From Orthonyx spaldingii (Eukaryota > Chordata > Aves > Passeriformes > Orthonychidae), in contig VZTJ01003238.1 in the NCBI GenBank assembly GCA_013397795.1, positions 526,229-590,228 of the forward strand: a stretch of DNA of 64,000 bases, given 5' to 3'. Shown one piece after another: positions 46,301 to 59,405 of this stretch. The notes beneath the pieces were generated by a model. It saw only the letters and a program-made list of their open reading frames with translations. It did no database searches and was not told where the DNA came from. How positions within the stretch are numbered: position 1 is the first letter of the stretch; the number at the start of each line of letters is the position of its first letter. Position numbers and translations under genes: made by a program.

Positions 46301-47172
46301 AACTCATTTCGCCACTGCTTGAGTCTGTCGGAGTGAATTGCAGCACTTAAAAAAACTGAGCAGATCGCGGCTTCTTGCACCTAAACTGCCAACAGTGAGA
46401 ACCGCGAGAGCCCGGGAGCAGTCGATACAATGTGTGGGTGAGAACCTAGGGTGATAAGGGGCCATGGCCGTCTGTCGATGTATCAGTGAATGCATGGCCT
46501 GTCCCGCCAGAGCTCTCCCCCTTGACAGACAGCAGAGGGAGAGTCCTTTCTTGCTGTCTGTAATTCTTTGCTTTGTGCTACTTTTATATCTTTCCTTCCT
46601 ACTGTCTTCCTTGATACTAAATAAAAGTGAGTTATTGTTTTGGTTACCAAAACTTGATCTCGTTTATGTCTTAAACTTTTTCTGGGTTTCTTCAAATCCT
46701 TTGCATGCCCCGTATTCATCCTTTAGGACACATTCCTGGATTAGGACATGAGTCTGTCTCCTGCTAGTACACCCATTTCAAGGACTGATGTTACCACTGT
46801 GTGTGGTGTCTTTCACATCGTCTCAAAATGTGTCAAGGTCATTAACTGACATACTTTATCCAGTGGTAATTATGTAAGGCAGTAAAATGTGTTCACATTA
46901 TTCATGTGGATTAAACAAGGCATAGAGGGGTTAAGCTATTCTATCCGTCAAAGCAGCATGGGAACTAGCAATAAAACCCGGCAATGCTGTTTCTCTTCAT
47001 CCCAACTGCACGTGATGTTCACTTCCAATCACTAAAACATGCACCAATGTATAGATCCCATTCTTCCCTCTGCAACTTCCAATAATGTGACAAGATAACC
47101 TGACTTTGATACTGTTTCTTAGGCTGGTTGAAAGATTCTATAAGGGAAATAACCTATTACTGCTTTCAGACA
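43305..47172. other. Gene-free stretch after the ankyrin gene
   Basis: No gene or recognised LINE is seen. A CpG-containing, LTR-like block at 46290-46690 is listed separately. Frames such as 43880-44065 or 45564-45839 show no recognisable protein. Confidence 0.4.
46290..46700 (+). mobile_element. LTR-like block with CpG cluster and AATAAA (unassigned)
   Basis: CpG dinucleotides are dense from about 46308 to 46500 (GATCGCGG, ACCGCGAG, CCCGGGAGCAGTCGA) amid AT-rich DNA. A pyrimidine-rich stretch then leads to ACTAAATAAAAGTGAG near 46617. CpG-bearing part, AATAAA and a following T/G-rich stretch fit an LTR R-U5 layout, but I see no clear TG...CA ends. It could instead be an unrelated promoter or ncRNA. 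Confidence 0.3.
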
Positions 47173-47942
47173 GAATCACAGAATGGTTTAGGTTGGAAGG
47201 GACCTCTGAAGAGTACCTGGTTCAACCCCGCTGCTCAGGCAGGACCGCCTAGAGCCAATTGTCCCAGATCATGTCTAGACATTTTTTAGTACCTCTAAAG
47301 ATGGAGATTCCACAACCTCCCTGGCCAATCTGTGCCAACACTCACAAGAAAAAAGTGTTTCCTGGTGATCAAAGGGAACCTCCTGCATTTCAGGTTGTTC
47401 CCATTGCCTCTGGACCTGGCACTGATAACAGCCTGGTTCCATTTTCTTTGCACCCTCCCTGCTAATATTTCTAGGCATTGTTAAGACCTCTTATACAGTC
47501 CCAGCTCTCTCTGTCTTTCCTCATATGTTAAGAACTCTAGTCCCTTAATAATCCTTGTGACCTTTCACTGGGCTCTCTCCACTGTGTCCATGTCTTTTCT
47601 GTACTGAGGAGCTCTGGACACAGTACTTCGGGTGTGACCTCTCCAGTGCTGCTTAAGGGGGAAGTATCACCTCCCTTGAGCTACTGGCAATACTTTGTTT
47701 AATGCAGTTGAAGGTACTATTCACTATCTGCAGCAAGGGCACACTGCTGACTTGTATTCAACCTGGTGTCTATCAGGAGCCACGTGTCCTTTCCTCACAA
47801 GCTGCTTTCCAGCTGAGTGGACCCCAGCACATATTGCTGCTGGGAGTTGTTCCTCTCCAGGTGCAGGACTTTGCATTTCTCCTTGTTGAATTTCATGAGG
47901 TTCCTGTCAGCCCATTTCTCCATCCTGTTGAGGTCCAGCATT
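47173..47942 (-). mobile_element. CR1 LINE, long 3' fragment
   Basis: Starts AATCACAGAATGGTTTAGG and TTGGAAGGGACCTCTGAAGA, then 'cacaacctccctggccaa', 'ctctggacacagtacttcgg', 'tgcaggactttgcatttctc' and 'ttgttgaatttcatgaggtt', diagnostic for CR1 on the minus strand. About 770 bp. Confidence 0.93.
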
Positions 47943-50359
47943 GAGAAAGTATCTGATCCATATTCCTATGAACCATTCCTGCAGGATGATGTTAAATTGA
48001 ATTGACTCGTGGGGGAGCATTTAACAATCCATAGGCAAAGTGAACTACATGGCACAAGACCATCTTGGCAGTGTGAAAGTTGGATATCTGTGAGTTGTAG
48101 AGAATGAATGGTCTGAGATTCAATAAAAAGAAAAAAAGCGTGAAATCAGAGCTAGGTGCCAAGTAAGAACACTAAAGGGGAATTGAAAGCTGTAGAAGAG
48201 CTTAGCACAAGAACAACAATGAGAGTTGATGTCCTCCAGCTCTGCTTCAATGCAGTAAAACAAGGACAAGCTTCAAGACTCACATAAACAAATGGCAGCC
48301 AAAAATACTCACAGCGCAGATGGCAGGACAGAGGCAAATCTCTTTCCCAGCATTCTCCCTCTGCCTTCATTTTGGTTTTGTTGTTTGTAGGGTTTATTAA
48401 GAGAGGCAGAAATGAAGAAATAGCATGTAGAAGGAAAACTGGAGATAGCTGTTATTGTTCTGTTGCTAGGATTAGCTGGAACACATAAAATCGACCCAAG
48501 ATGACCAACAGTCACTTCTCTAGAGCCTTGTAGTCCAATGGGTTTCTCCTCAAAGTGAATGTACAGTTCTATCAACTCTAAATGGTGTAAGGTATGGGAA
48601 ATCCATGCAGAAATTTAAGGTCAAACTGTCACTAAAGTGTACTTAACTATGTGCATATCTGGTAAGAGAAAGAAGGAGAGGATGGTATGATGGGGTGCAG
48701 AGGAGGGCATGCATGCATGAGACTGTATTTTGGATTGATTTATGGGCTTGGATGACTGTGGTCATTTAATTTTGGTGTCAAGTCAGTGCTTGGTAAGATT
48801 TATTTGTGCAGGTGTTTTTATTGGAAGAAGCTTTCCATTAATAACAACAGTAATAATTTGCTTCAGTACATTGTGAAGTCTCATCAGAATAAATAGAGCT
48901 TATATCCCGACCAGCTAGGAACAGTATATGGCAAAGTGAGCAAAGGATAAGATTTTAATGCAGAGCACACTAAGCTCTGCTCATTTTAGTGTCCTGATCA
49001 ATGCCCCTGCTGAAGCTGTTGGTGTGACTTCATGTAATAGGAACTCCTATGACATGGAGCCCTTACTGACTTATGTAACCCAGTTGGCAGCTCTCAAAGG
49101 TCCTGAATGCTGATGGTACTGGATGCTCCTTCACTTTTCCCCATTAAGTAGCGAGATATAGAGTGGAAAAGTCAGGCTGAGTAGTTTTTCCTAGCAATGT
49201 TTGGTCACAGAGGTGACTGTTGTGCAGTGGGCTGTGACTCACAGCTGAGAAACTCCTAGGCTGGAAGTCAATATGATCAGTGTGGTCTTGCAGAGAGCAA
49301 GGGAAAATCCCATAAAAAACATTTACCTTGGCACTGAGTACAAAAAGTAGAGACCAGCCTGTAATGAGGACAGAGTTAGAATCTAGCAGTTTCTGACAGT
49401 TTGATTTCTGCTGTTTGTGAGTAACATTGATGGCAGTATTGAGGGCTGACAGAAGCGGAGGTGCAAGGTTATTTGAGCATCTCAGCTGTACTGCAGGAGG
49501 GAAGGCACAAGTTTATTGTTTGCTTTGAAGATAGCTCATGTGCAAGGTGATCACTTATGGATACAGTCAAGCATGACGAGAAAACTACATGAAATTACAT
49601 TTTTGTTTTGAAGAATCTAGGCTTGTCCTCAGGAAAAAAGAATGTTAAGATGATGCTGACTATAGTTTCTGGTGGCAGACATCTAGTCTGCCAGCTCTTG
49701 GAGCTGAATCAGATCCAGAGACCCTATGTTTTGGCAGCTGAAGCATAGGTATTCCTTAATAATCTGATATACAACATACTTTCAAGGTCCGTGAAAATCA
49801 TTGCATTGTCTTTTTCTTTTTCTTCATATGATATTTGACATGATATATTCCGGCTATTTGAATTTTTTTTTCTTTTTTAGAAACCCAAAAGTGAAATTGT
49901 GTAAATTCTGAAAGTTGAAAGACAGAAGGCTGCTTGCAGAACCAAAAAGCGCTCAGAAGTGCAATATTCTGAATCTCACTATTTTTAAAACTCTGTGTTT
50001 GGGAAATCTTCCCTGTGATTTTTTATATGACGGTTGGTCAGACAGTTCATGCTGTTGACTACTAGTATCTGAAACCTAGACTACAAATAAAGAGCTGCAT
50101 TTTAGGATGAGCTGAGGAAATTGAACATGTTAGCAGGTGTGATAAGAAAGGCACTTTCATCATTAGGTCTGCCTGCCAGGACTTCCTGTGTGGTAGCCGA
50201 GGAGCTAAGCTATCCTTTGCTACAAAGGCAATATCTCAGATTTTATTTTTATTTTAAGTTTTTATTCCCTTTAAAAAATCATCATCATAACATGACATCC
50301 TCTTTCTTGGTTTGTGGGATGTCTGTTGGGAGATTTTCATGGCAGTAGCTTGATTAATC
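47943..50359. other. Non-coding stretch, nothing recognised
   Basis: No gene, RNA or clear repeat was supported. Confidence 0.45.
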
Positions 50360-50968
50360 TGTTGTCTTGGTTTAACCTCAGCTGGTAACTGAGCTCCACG
50401 CAGCCATTCTCTCAGTCCCCCCCCTTCCCCATGATGGGATGGGAAAGAGAATTCGAAGAGCAAAAGCTCAAAAATCCATGGGTTGACATAAAGATAGTTT
50501 AATAGGTAAAGCAAAAGCCATGCATAAAAGCAAAGCAAAAAAACCAAGGAATTAATTAATGGTTTACCACGGGTGGGCAGGTATTCAGCCATCTCCAGGG
50601 CAGCAGGACTCCATCAGACATAATGGTTACTTGGAAAGCCAGCCACTATCACTCCAAGTGTCTTCCCATTTTTATTCTCTCCCCAGCTTTATCTGTGAAC
50701 ATGACACCTTATGGTATGGAATATCCGTTGGATCAGTTGCAGTCAGCTGTGTCAGCTGTGTCCCCTCCTGACTCCTTGTGCACCCCCAGCCTCCTCTCTG
50801 GTGGGGTGCAGTGAGCAGCAGAAAAGGCCCCGACCATCTGTAAATGCTGCTGAGCAGTGACTAAACCATCCCTGTGTTATCAACACTGTTTCCAGCACAA
50901 ATCCAAACCACAGCCCTGTAGAAATTACTGTGAAGAAAATTAACTCTATCCCAGCCAAAACCAGCACA
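50360..50968 (-). mobile_element. Solo LTR (~609 bp)
   Basis: On the minus strand it begins TGTGCTGGTTTTGGCTGGGA with TAGAGTTAATTTTCTTCACAG and ends GGTTAAACCAAGACAACA. It aligns with 56696-57265, sharing 'gtttaataggt', 'cagccatctccagg', 'gtggggtg' and 'cagtgactaaa' type segments. No internal genes flank it and no target duplication is evident. Confidence 0.82.
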
Positions 50969-51749
50969 CGTGTGAAGATTTGCAAATTAAACTGATAAAA
51001 GCATATTGAGTGTAAAATGAGTGAAATTACTCTGTCTTACCCCTAACACAGAAGAAATAGTCTGTCAAAGATGCTGCTATCTGCAGCTTCTCTCTTTTCT
51101 GAGCTGAAAATGACTCTCATCTAGGATTCATGTCCTGAATACATTTCCATTATTGTCCCTACTTGTCTTTCCAGACAAAGCTATCTACTTCCCTGGGTAC
51201 TTGGAAAGATAAAATACTAGTTTTGTCTAGTTTTACAACAAAGTGGATTGTCAGAATTTATTCGTACTGGAGATCTAATCTTAATATGACATTTAAATGA
51301 AAGTTGAGGTCATTGAGGCCATATTAACTGAAAACAAAGGGCAGAAAAATCATCAAAACCTCTGTGATGTGAGGCTGATAAATTTTAATGGTCCTTCAGT
51401 GAGTTCAAGCGTCTTTTAGAGGGGATTTAACATTTCACAAAAATTACATCCTTATGAAATAGAAATCACAGTGGATGGCTTGCAGGGGAGTGATGACAAT
51501 TATTTTTCATCTCATGATGTAGAAGAAAATGAACCTTTCCAAAGTGTGTTCTTTCAGTCATAGAGGGTTTTATATTCTGTTTTATTGTCAATTGTTGTAT
51601 TTTTGTTTTTTTTCATAGTGAGTTACTTCTATTATGGAGTGGAAAAGGGGTTGATTTTAAGGTTAAGAAATGTCAAACCGTATTACTTAAAAGAAAATAA
51701 AATTATAATAGCACAGAAGCATGTTTTAGAACTTTATTTTTTGTGTGAC

Positions 51750-52010
51750 TGTGATGGTTTTGGCCAGGGTAGAGTTAATTTTCTTCACAGTGGCTACCAT
51801 GGTGAAATAACTGCATCAGAACTTTTATCAGGTATATTTGGGTATATTCCCCCTCGCCCACCATGTTTATGGCTTAGGACATGTTCCCAGATTGGGAATA
51901 TGCTCTGACTCATTTCTGAATTCTCCACTTTGGCTGCAGGGCTCAGCTGCAGTCTGGATCACTTGCCTGGTCCCCCCATGCCTGCGGATGGAACATTGGG
52001 TCTCTTCCGT
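51750..52010 (+). mobile_element. LTR 5' fragment
   Basis: Starts TGTGATGGTTTTGGCCAGGG then TAGAGTTAATTTTCTTCACAG, nearly the same first 40 bases as the minus-strand LTR ending at 50968. The rest differs, so it belongs to a related subfamily. The 3' limit is uncertain. Confidence 0.6.
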
Positions 52011-53213
52011 CTGGTGAGAAATGGCTCATGAATCTGTCAGTAGCAGGTAAATGTGCTCACAGCAGTGAGCCCAGTGTTCAGCAGGAGGCCAGGGTCACTC
52101 ACCCGCTGTCTTCTGCCTACAGAAAAGACATCTTGATTATTTTTACAGTTTTTAGCTTATGGCCTCTGTGCTCTTGACAGGTGTCAGCATGTGGACATGG
52201 CTTTCATAATTTACTATGAGGCCATGAAAATCCTAGTTTTCATGGATACATGTGGATACCACCAAAATGCCACAGGGGGTTGACAGGTGAGTGTATTAAG
52301 TCTCTGCTACACAAAAGAATAAAACAACAAGTTTTATATGACGGGTTATGAACTGCTGGTTCTTCCCTTGCTAACAGGAATATCCCAGAGGAACCATCTC
52401 CTCTAACTGTAGTCATGTCCTGAGCGACCACTATTAATTTGCAGGTCTGTTGTCAGTAATTAAATTGTCTCTTTGGCAAGAACTCAGTGCAGCCAAAACC
52501 CACACATTGGCAAGGCTGCCTGTGGGCTTCTACCATCTATAGCGAGGAATAAAAACAAGTACATTGCAAATAAGGAGCTTTGTAGCAGCAAGAATAATGT
52601 AGCTTTAAATTATGCTTTTACCTCTGATTAATTGCATAGAGATGAAAGTTTCCAAATAATGGAAATCAGATGATTTGGTTCTGTACTGCAGGCAGTCTGG
52701 TGCTCTCGATATGTGTTACTTGATGCATTAATCTTACAAAGATGTTTTTTTCAACTAACAGAAATGAAGACAGGAAAGAAGCTGACTTTGAAAAATCCCT
52801 TTCATTAAGACTCTAGCTTCTTGATATAACTGAATTCTTGTCACAATCCACTGAAATTGTCATGTTACCCACAGAAATGTAGCACCTTCCTGCAGTGGAG
52901 CATGTTAACTGCATGGGGAAATTGAGCTGGTGTTAATTGAAATTGGTTTTGGCTAGCAACAAAGTAAAAAGCAAAGCTAATCTAATAATGAACTCATGGT
53001 TTTAGCAGATTACAGTGATAAAGATTTGGCTGATGAAGTAGTTATTTGGTTGTTCTATCAGAATTTAGTACTCTAGATTTTTTAAATATGTTTTTCAACA
53101 AGTATAATTTGGAAAAAGTTTGGGAAGTTGAAATAAAACATATATAAAGTAAGTTATAAAAGTATACGAAGGAAGAAAATTAGCAAATACTGCGTTTTCT
53201 TTCTTTCTGAGCA
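52011..53213. other. Non-coding stretch, nothing recognised
   Basis: No gene or recognised repeat. Confidence 0.45.
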
Positions 53214-53310
53214 ACATGATCTAATGGAATATTCCCTGCCCATGACAGAGAGGTTGGAACTAGATGATTTTTAATGTCCCTTCCAACGCAAACCATTCTG
53301 TGATTATGTT
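53214..53310 (+). mobile_element. CR1 LINE tail (short)
   Basis: 'gatctaatggaatattccc', 'gaggttggaactagatgatt', 'tgtcccttccaacgcaaacc' and ATTCTGTGATTATG form a forward CR1 3' end. Confidence 0.88.
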
Positions 53311-54654
53311 TCTTTGTGTTCAGTTCCACTTTCATCTTTCAAAACTCCCCAGATTTTGCAAATCCTGCTTAATTTTAGGTTTTGGATAGATTTTTTTTTT
53401 AAAGTTGAGACATTTAAAAAATAACATGGTAGTAAAATAAAGAAGAGGAGAAAATACCTATTTATATGTCATCTGTTCTGTTGCACACTCAGGGACAGCT
53501 TGCATGACAGGTTGAAAGTAAGCTCAGTTGGGCAACCCATGCTGCCAAGGGGCAGAGATCTAGAGAAGTGTATGAGTGAATTTCTATAATGACTAAATTT
53601 CTTTTCTAGAAAATATCTCTTGTAGTTTTTAAGCCTCTGTCGAAGTCAGCAGGTCAGTGTTGTGAGGATCCTAGGGGAAAAGCTCTGCCCAGAGTCACAG
53701 AGACTCCTAGAGATGTACCAGAGAGTACCTGGGAGGTGAAATATTACTGAAAGTTGCTGAGGTACCTCCAGACTGTTAACCAAGACATAATTCTGGTTTT
53801 TCACGTGAGCCCTGCTGGTGTTCCTACACTGATCCAAACTGACTGTGAGATAGTGGAAGGAAAATTGAAGGACTGGGGTCTCCCATCTGTTCCTCCAGTG
53901 GAGGGACAAAGCACATCCACATAAAAATGTATCCAGTTGCCAAAGCCATGGCTAGCAGATGGTGCTGTCAGGAGGGCTTTTACTGCTTCATCCAAAGATA
54001 TTTCATGAGTCATTCTTTGACTGATGGCAGAGTTTAGAACACGTGAAAGGGGAAGAGAAACTTTGAAGATTATTTTGTAAATCTGTTGAGGAGAGTGTTA
54101 AAGCAGGACCAAGAGTAGAAATGGACAGTGGACTACAGATGAGTATAGACAAAGCTAATTTGCTGACTTGGACAAAGGCCAAGAAACTAGAAGAGATATT
54201 TTATTTTACAGGGTTTAGGAGTGTCAAAGGGGATCATAGCATAGGCTGCCAAACCTTTTAGGTTTCTGTATATGATAAAAATATGGGGAATACATCTGTA
54301 AACCTGAAATTATTCATGCAGAGGATCAGAATGTGATTTAATTTACAGAACAGACTTGAAGAGAAAATTCACATAATTGATATATTGATTAAAGGTACTA
54401 ATTTAAAGGGTATAATGAGTTCATGGACAAAAGGAAGGAAATGTTCCTTGAATATCAAAGATGTAGGCTAGATCTGAGGTCTCCAATGTAGTAGGAAATG
54501 AGTCATGCTGAAAATCTCTGGGTAGGGATGAAAGGAAAAAAAGCCATATAACACAAGTGGGTCACCAAATGAAGAGTATGGATGAGACTGTGTGAGAAAA
54601 AGTCAATCAACCAAAACATAAATCTCATGATAGTGGGAAAATCACAGACAAAGC
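53311..54654. other. Non-coding stretch, nothing recognised
   Basis: No gene or recognised repeat. The 87-codon minus frame at 53646-53909 has no recognisable domain. Confidence 0.45.
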
Positions 54655-55495
54655 TAAGTTGGAAGGTACCCACAAGGATCATCAAGTCCAACTCCTGGCC
54701 CCGCACAGGACACCCCAAGAGTCACACCATGTGACTGAGAGCATTGTCCAAACACTTCTTGAACCCTGTCTTAGTGCTGTGACCACTTCCCCGGGGAGCC
54801 TGTTCCAGTGTCCAAACACCCTCTATTTGAAGAACCTTTTCCTAATATCCAACCTAAACCTGCCCTGACACAGTTTCAGGCCATTCCCTCAAGTCCTGTC
54901 ACTGACAACCAGAGAGAAGAGATCAGTGTCTGCCCCTCCTCTGCCCCTCACAAAGAAGTTGTAACTGCAATGAAGTCTTCTGTCAGTCTCCTCCAAGCTG
55001 AACAGAGCAAGTGACCTTATCCACTCCTCATATGGTTTCCCCTCAAGACCCTTCACCATCCTTGTTGCCCTCCTTTGGGCACTCTTCAATGGCTTAATGT
55101 CTTTCTTACATTGTGGTGCCCGAATCTGCACAGAATATTCAAGATGAGACTGCCACAGTGCACAGAGCAGAGCAGTAAAATCCCCTCCCTTGCCCAGCTG
55201 GCGATGCTGTGCCTGATGCCCCCAGGACATGCTTGGCCCTCCTGGCTGCCAGGGCACTGCTGACTCGTGTTCAACTTGCTATAGACCAGGACCCCCAGGT
55301 TCCTTTCCACAGCTCTACTTTCCAGCTTCTCATTCCCCAGTCTGTCTGTACATCCAGATTTGACACCGTCCCAGGTGCAGAATCCAGCACTTCTCCTTGT
55401 TGAACTTCATATGCTTAGTGATTGCCCAGTCCTCTGATTTATCTAGGCCTCTCTGCAGGACCTTGCTGCCTTCAAGGGAGTCAACAGCTCCTCCC
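54655..55495 (-). mobile_element. CR1 LINE, long 3' fragment
   Basis: 'ttggaaggtacccacaagga', 'tcatcaagtccaactcctgg', 'gcctgttccagtgtccaaac', 'tcaagacccttcaccatcct', 'cttctccttgttgaacttca' and 'gcctctctgcaggaccttg' on the + strand are the reverse complement of CR1. About 840 bp. Confidence 0.93.
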
Positions 55496-56695
55496 AATAA
55501 GAAATAAAGAAAAACAGAAATTATACCTCTTCTGCTAAACAGGAGGAGACAAGGACCTATGTCTGGGTCTGAAGCACACACAAGGATGCACATGGATTTG
55601 CATCCTTACCGCTGAGGACAAACCTTATTTAGAGCAGAGGGACACAGTCTGCTCTTCACAACATTTGGTTCTGAGTGTACTCTGATTTCCTGTGGCCCAA
55701 GGCACAATGATGATTTTCTATGATATCTTCCTTTGCTATTCAATGTATGTGAAATAATGGACTGGTGCTTTCATGGCATGGAATGCAGAACACATGCTGC
55801 TAACCCTGAGGATAATATATGAAGGTGGAGTCCTTAAAAAACAGGTTACATAGTAATTTTTTGGGTGAGGTTTTGGTTAGCTGTTTTATTTTTAATGTAC
55901 AGTCAAAATGCATAAAGAACCAGCAAGGCATTTTTATTATATTTCTGTAAGTCTGAACAAACAAATGAAGAAACTAAATAAAAAAACCAAGAAGACTAGA
56001 GGGGAGTTTGAATTTAGCTACTGGGAAAAATTGAGGCATGATCAAAATCCTAGGGGCTTGGGAACATTGTCTTATATAATCATGTTGCACAGTACTGTTA
56101 GGCACTGTATATATACACACCTAATTCCAAAGTAAACTGTCAATCACCTTCATTTCAAATAAATGGAAATTGGTTTAGCTACCACTAACGCTCCTCGGAG
56201 CAGAGCAATGCTCCCCTGACAGAGTTGCAGGCCATTCTGGGAATATCCATTTCCGTAAGAGCATGGCTCCTGCTGACCCACCTCCTTCAGGGCTGCCCCC
56301 TGGCCTCTGCATGGCGGTTGTGTGCTAGAAGAGCTCTGGGTCTGCATGGGCCAGCATTCTCCCTCCTCTTACAGTCTTCAAGAATTGCACAGCCTGTAAG
56401 GCAGATTATGAGCACTCCAAGATCATGCAGTTGTCGTCACTGTAGGACCTGGAGCCTGCCTTCATTGTGACATCTAATTTCTTACTAAGTGGTTTGATCT
56501 TCAAGAAATCCTGAGCTACTTACGAGACATCACTCACAGTTCAAGGGTCTGCAGGAGTTTCTTAGAACACAGACAGTCTTACGTCTATTCAACTCCACAG
56601 GATTTCTGAAGTCAGCATGACCCTGTCTTTGTTTTGGAAAATGTGTACAACTAACTCAGACCGCAGCATAACAGAGTTTTCCTCTCTTTACAAAT
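55496..56695. other. Non-coding stretch, nothing recognised
   Basis: No gene or recognised repeat. Confidence 0.45.
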
Positions 56696-57265
56696 TGTGT
56701 TGCGGTTTATCCCCAAGTGGCACCTAAACCCCACACAGCCTCTTGCTTACTCTCCTCACATTGAGATATGGGAGAGAATTGGAAGAGTAGAAGTGAGAAA
56801 ACTATTGCGTTGAGACAAAAAGAGTTTAATAGGTGAAGCAAAGGCACACATACAAGCAAAGGAAATCGAGGAATTCATTCACCAATTCCTATGGGCAGGC
56901 AGGTTTTCAGCCATCTCCAGGACAGCAGGGCTCCATCATGAGCAACATTGACTTGGGAAGACAAACACCATCACTCCAAATGTCCTCCCCTTCCTTCTTC
57001 TCTCCCCCAGCTTCATACAATGTGTATAATGCCATATGGTGTGGAATATCCCTGTTGTCAGTTGGGATCAGCTGTTCCAGCTGTGTTGCCACCCAACTCC
57101 TTGTGCACCCCTACCCTCCTCGCTGGTGGGGTGGGGTGAGAAGCAGAAAATGCCTTAAATCTGTGTACATTCTTCTCAGCAGTAATTAAAATATTTCTGT
57201 GTTACCAACGCTGCTTCCAGTACAAATCCAAAATTTGCTGCCTGCAAAGTCAAAAAATTTACCTT
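56696..57265 (-). mobile_element. Solo LTR, same family as 50360-50968
   Basis: Parallel to the 50360 element: 'ggtttatccccaagtggcac', 'gagtttaataggtgaagcaa', 'ttttcagccatctccaggac', 'ctccttgtgcacccctaccc'. Its termini are more decayed. Confidence 0.78.
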
Positions 57266-58464
57266 GTTTGGGGGGAAAAAAATGACACAACAATGGAACA
57301 GAAGAAAGTCTCCAATCTGCATTTTCAAATTCTAGAAAATTTTGTGGAAGTGCAGGTTTAGAAAAGATGGATTGGGACAAGCAGCTAACAGTGGGTTCCT
57401 GACTTTAGCTTTTTGCATGCATGATATACTGTAATATATTGGGTAGGAAATCAAGAGAATTTCTGAACATTCAGGCAAATCTTGACCCTGCTGAATGTAC
57501 TGAAAAGGAAACTCAAGCACTGGTTGAAAGATTATTCCAGAAGGTGATTTTTAAATTTTTTAGACAACTAGCCAAGATACTCCTAAATTTATCTTGGTAT
57601 ATCTCAAGCTCCTTCAGTTATGGTACTGGTTTTGTCTCCTTACTCCACCAGTGGAGCCCTTTTTTCATGCTCTGATTCATCCCCTTCCTTCACACCTTTT
57701 TTCACTCTTAGTGGCTTATTTGTTCCAAATGATGAATCCAGGATGTTAGGCTAAATGATTCTACTTATATAGTTCAATCTGTCAAACAAAGGGTGCAATA
57801 ATTAAGGTTTGGTCTAATTCAATAGTTCTCGTGAGTTGAAGTTATAAAAGGGGATATAGGAAAGAAAATGGAAAATCACACATTGACTGAATTCCTAATC
57901 ATCTCTGGTGTATAAAAATACCCCAGAAAGAATTACTTTTTATCACATTCTTGGCTAAATGAAGCACATATTCTAATTACAATATTAAGCAAAGTTATGA
58001 TGAAAGGTCAAAGTAATCAAGAACTATCTTTACTCACAGTATGTGCTACTCATTCTTACACAGAGCTATGTCTGCCAGCCCTCTTCCCTTGCTGCCTGTG
58101 ATAAGGAAATTAAGAAATTGTTTTGAACGGAGTAAGATCAAGTGACATATTATGACTAATGAAGATATTGATTTAACACTTGCACAGGGAGGACTAAGCA
58201 GAATTTGAAGATTTTTCATTTTAGCTTTGTTCCTTGTAAAACTTTGAGTTCTTATTCACAGTGTATAGACTGTCTTTGCAACCTGCAGCTTGCTGAGTTG
58301 GGCACACAGAATCCCAGCTTCAATCCCTGAGGGACTGGGAGATTCTGGTTCCATCACAGAATAAAGGAGTAGGGCACAGATTCAAAATGCTTCCTTGGGA
58401 ATCCTAGCACTGTTAGCCTACTTGACACTTATAGACTGACTAGATGGTGGCAAACACTGAAGTT
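57266..58464. other. Non-coding stretch, nothing recognised
   Basis: No gene or recognised repeat. Confidence 0.45.
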
Positions 58465-58556
58465 AACTTAGTCACCATCCTTGGAGATATTAAAAACCTG
58501 ACTTGGTGTCCTGAGCAACCTGAGAGGTCCTTTCCTACCTCTGTGATTTTGTAATA
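58465..58556 (+). mobile_element. CR1 LINE tail (old)
   Basis: 'atccttggagatattaaaaa', 'cctgagcaacctgagaggtc' and 'cctctgtgattttgtaat' match a forward CR1 3' end with considerable decay. Confidence 0.65.
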
Positions 58557-58696
58557 TGTTTGGTGCCAAGAAGAGACACAAGTCTCTGTGTGTTACATTG
58601 TGTCTCTGTAGAAGACAGCTAAACCGTAAACATTTCTGGTGATGCCTGTGAGAGACTGAAAAGATTGATATCTTGAGACATTTTAGGGTTCATGTG

Positions 58697-59405
58697 TGTA
58701 GGGGAAGGGGCCTTGCCTGGTGAGGCAGTGAACTGCCCCCCTCCCCAGCCCCTCCACCCCTAGAGCCTATATCCCAGTTTAGCAGTGGCTGCCAATCCCT
58801 GGCACACTGGAGGTAATGCTCCACACCCCACCTCTGGAGCCCCTACCCCAGATGCTGAGTGGCCAGATGACTGGAAGCCCCACCTGGGGCAAGTGCTTAG
58901 GAAAGCAAAGGGGTATTTAAGTTTGAACATGCACCTAGCACATGTCTTGACCCTACCTCCTGTTGGGAGGGGTATTTAAGGTTGAACATGCACCTAGCAC
59001 ATGTCTTGGCCCTACCTCCTGTTGGGCTTTCTATCAGCTGAACACCACTGGAAACTAGGAGTTGGTAGCTGTGTGTGTCTTTTGCAATTTTTTTCTGTCT
59101 TTCTTCTTCTAATTCCCTCTTCTTGGAATTTTTGAGTAACTTAAAATTGAATGGGCTTAGAGTTTGCTAATCTGAATGGGCTAAGTTAATGCTTTGAGAA
59201 GTGTTTTATGTTGATTGAATGCCACTCTAAACCTTTTGCCAAAGTTCTCTGATTTTCTGAAGTTGCCAGTAAAGTTTTCCTTGGTTTTTTTTACCTCTTA
59301 AGAATATCTTCTCGGTATTTCTCCCACGTGTCTAACTCAGAGTACACGAAAAACTGTTAAGCCCTTTGGAAAGTGTTGCCAAGTGAGGGCTTTTTAGACC
59401 TTACA
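58697..59405 (+). mobile_element. Solo LTR candidate (~709 bp) with duplicated TATA-like segment
   Basis: Starts TGTAGGGGAAGG and ends GACCTTACA, so the ends are short inverted repeats (TGTA.../...TACA). Flanks ATGTG and ATGAC match at three of five. It contains a directly repeated 59-bp segment with a TATTTAAG box in each copy, and its first ~220 bp recur inverted at 59695-59912. Confidence 0.65.
58911..59028 (+). repeat. Two tandem 59-bp copies carrying TATTTAAG
   Basis: Each copy starts GGGTATTTAAG and contains GAACATGCACCTAGCACATG then CCTACCTCCTGTTGGG. The copies are nearly identical (a few differences), so the duplication is relatively recent compared with the rest of the LTR. Confidence 0.9.

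Noticed and set aside
47695..48005. Frames of 62-80 codons near 47.7-48.0 kb
   Set aside because: They read through, or run just past, the reverse complement of a CR1 3' end.
54889..55257. 122-codon minus-strand frame
   Set aside because: It is in the CR1 element and its motifs (RRATRMVKGLEGKPYEE) are the known CR1 3' ORF2 remnants, not a host gene.
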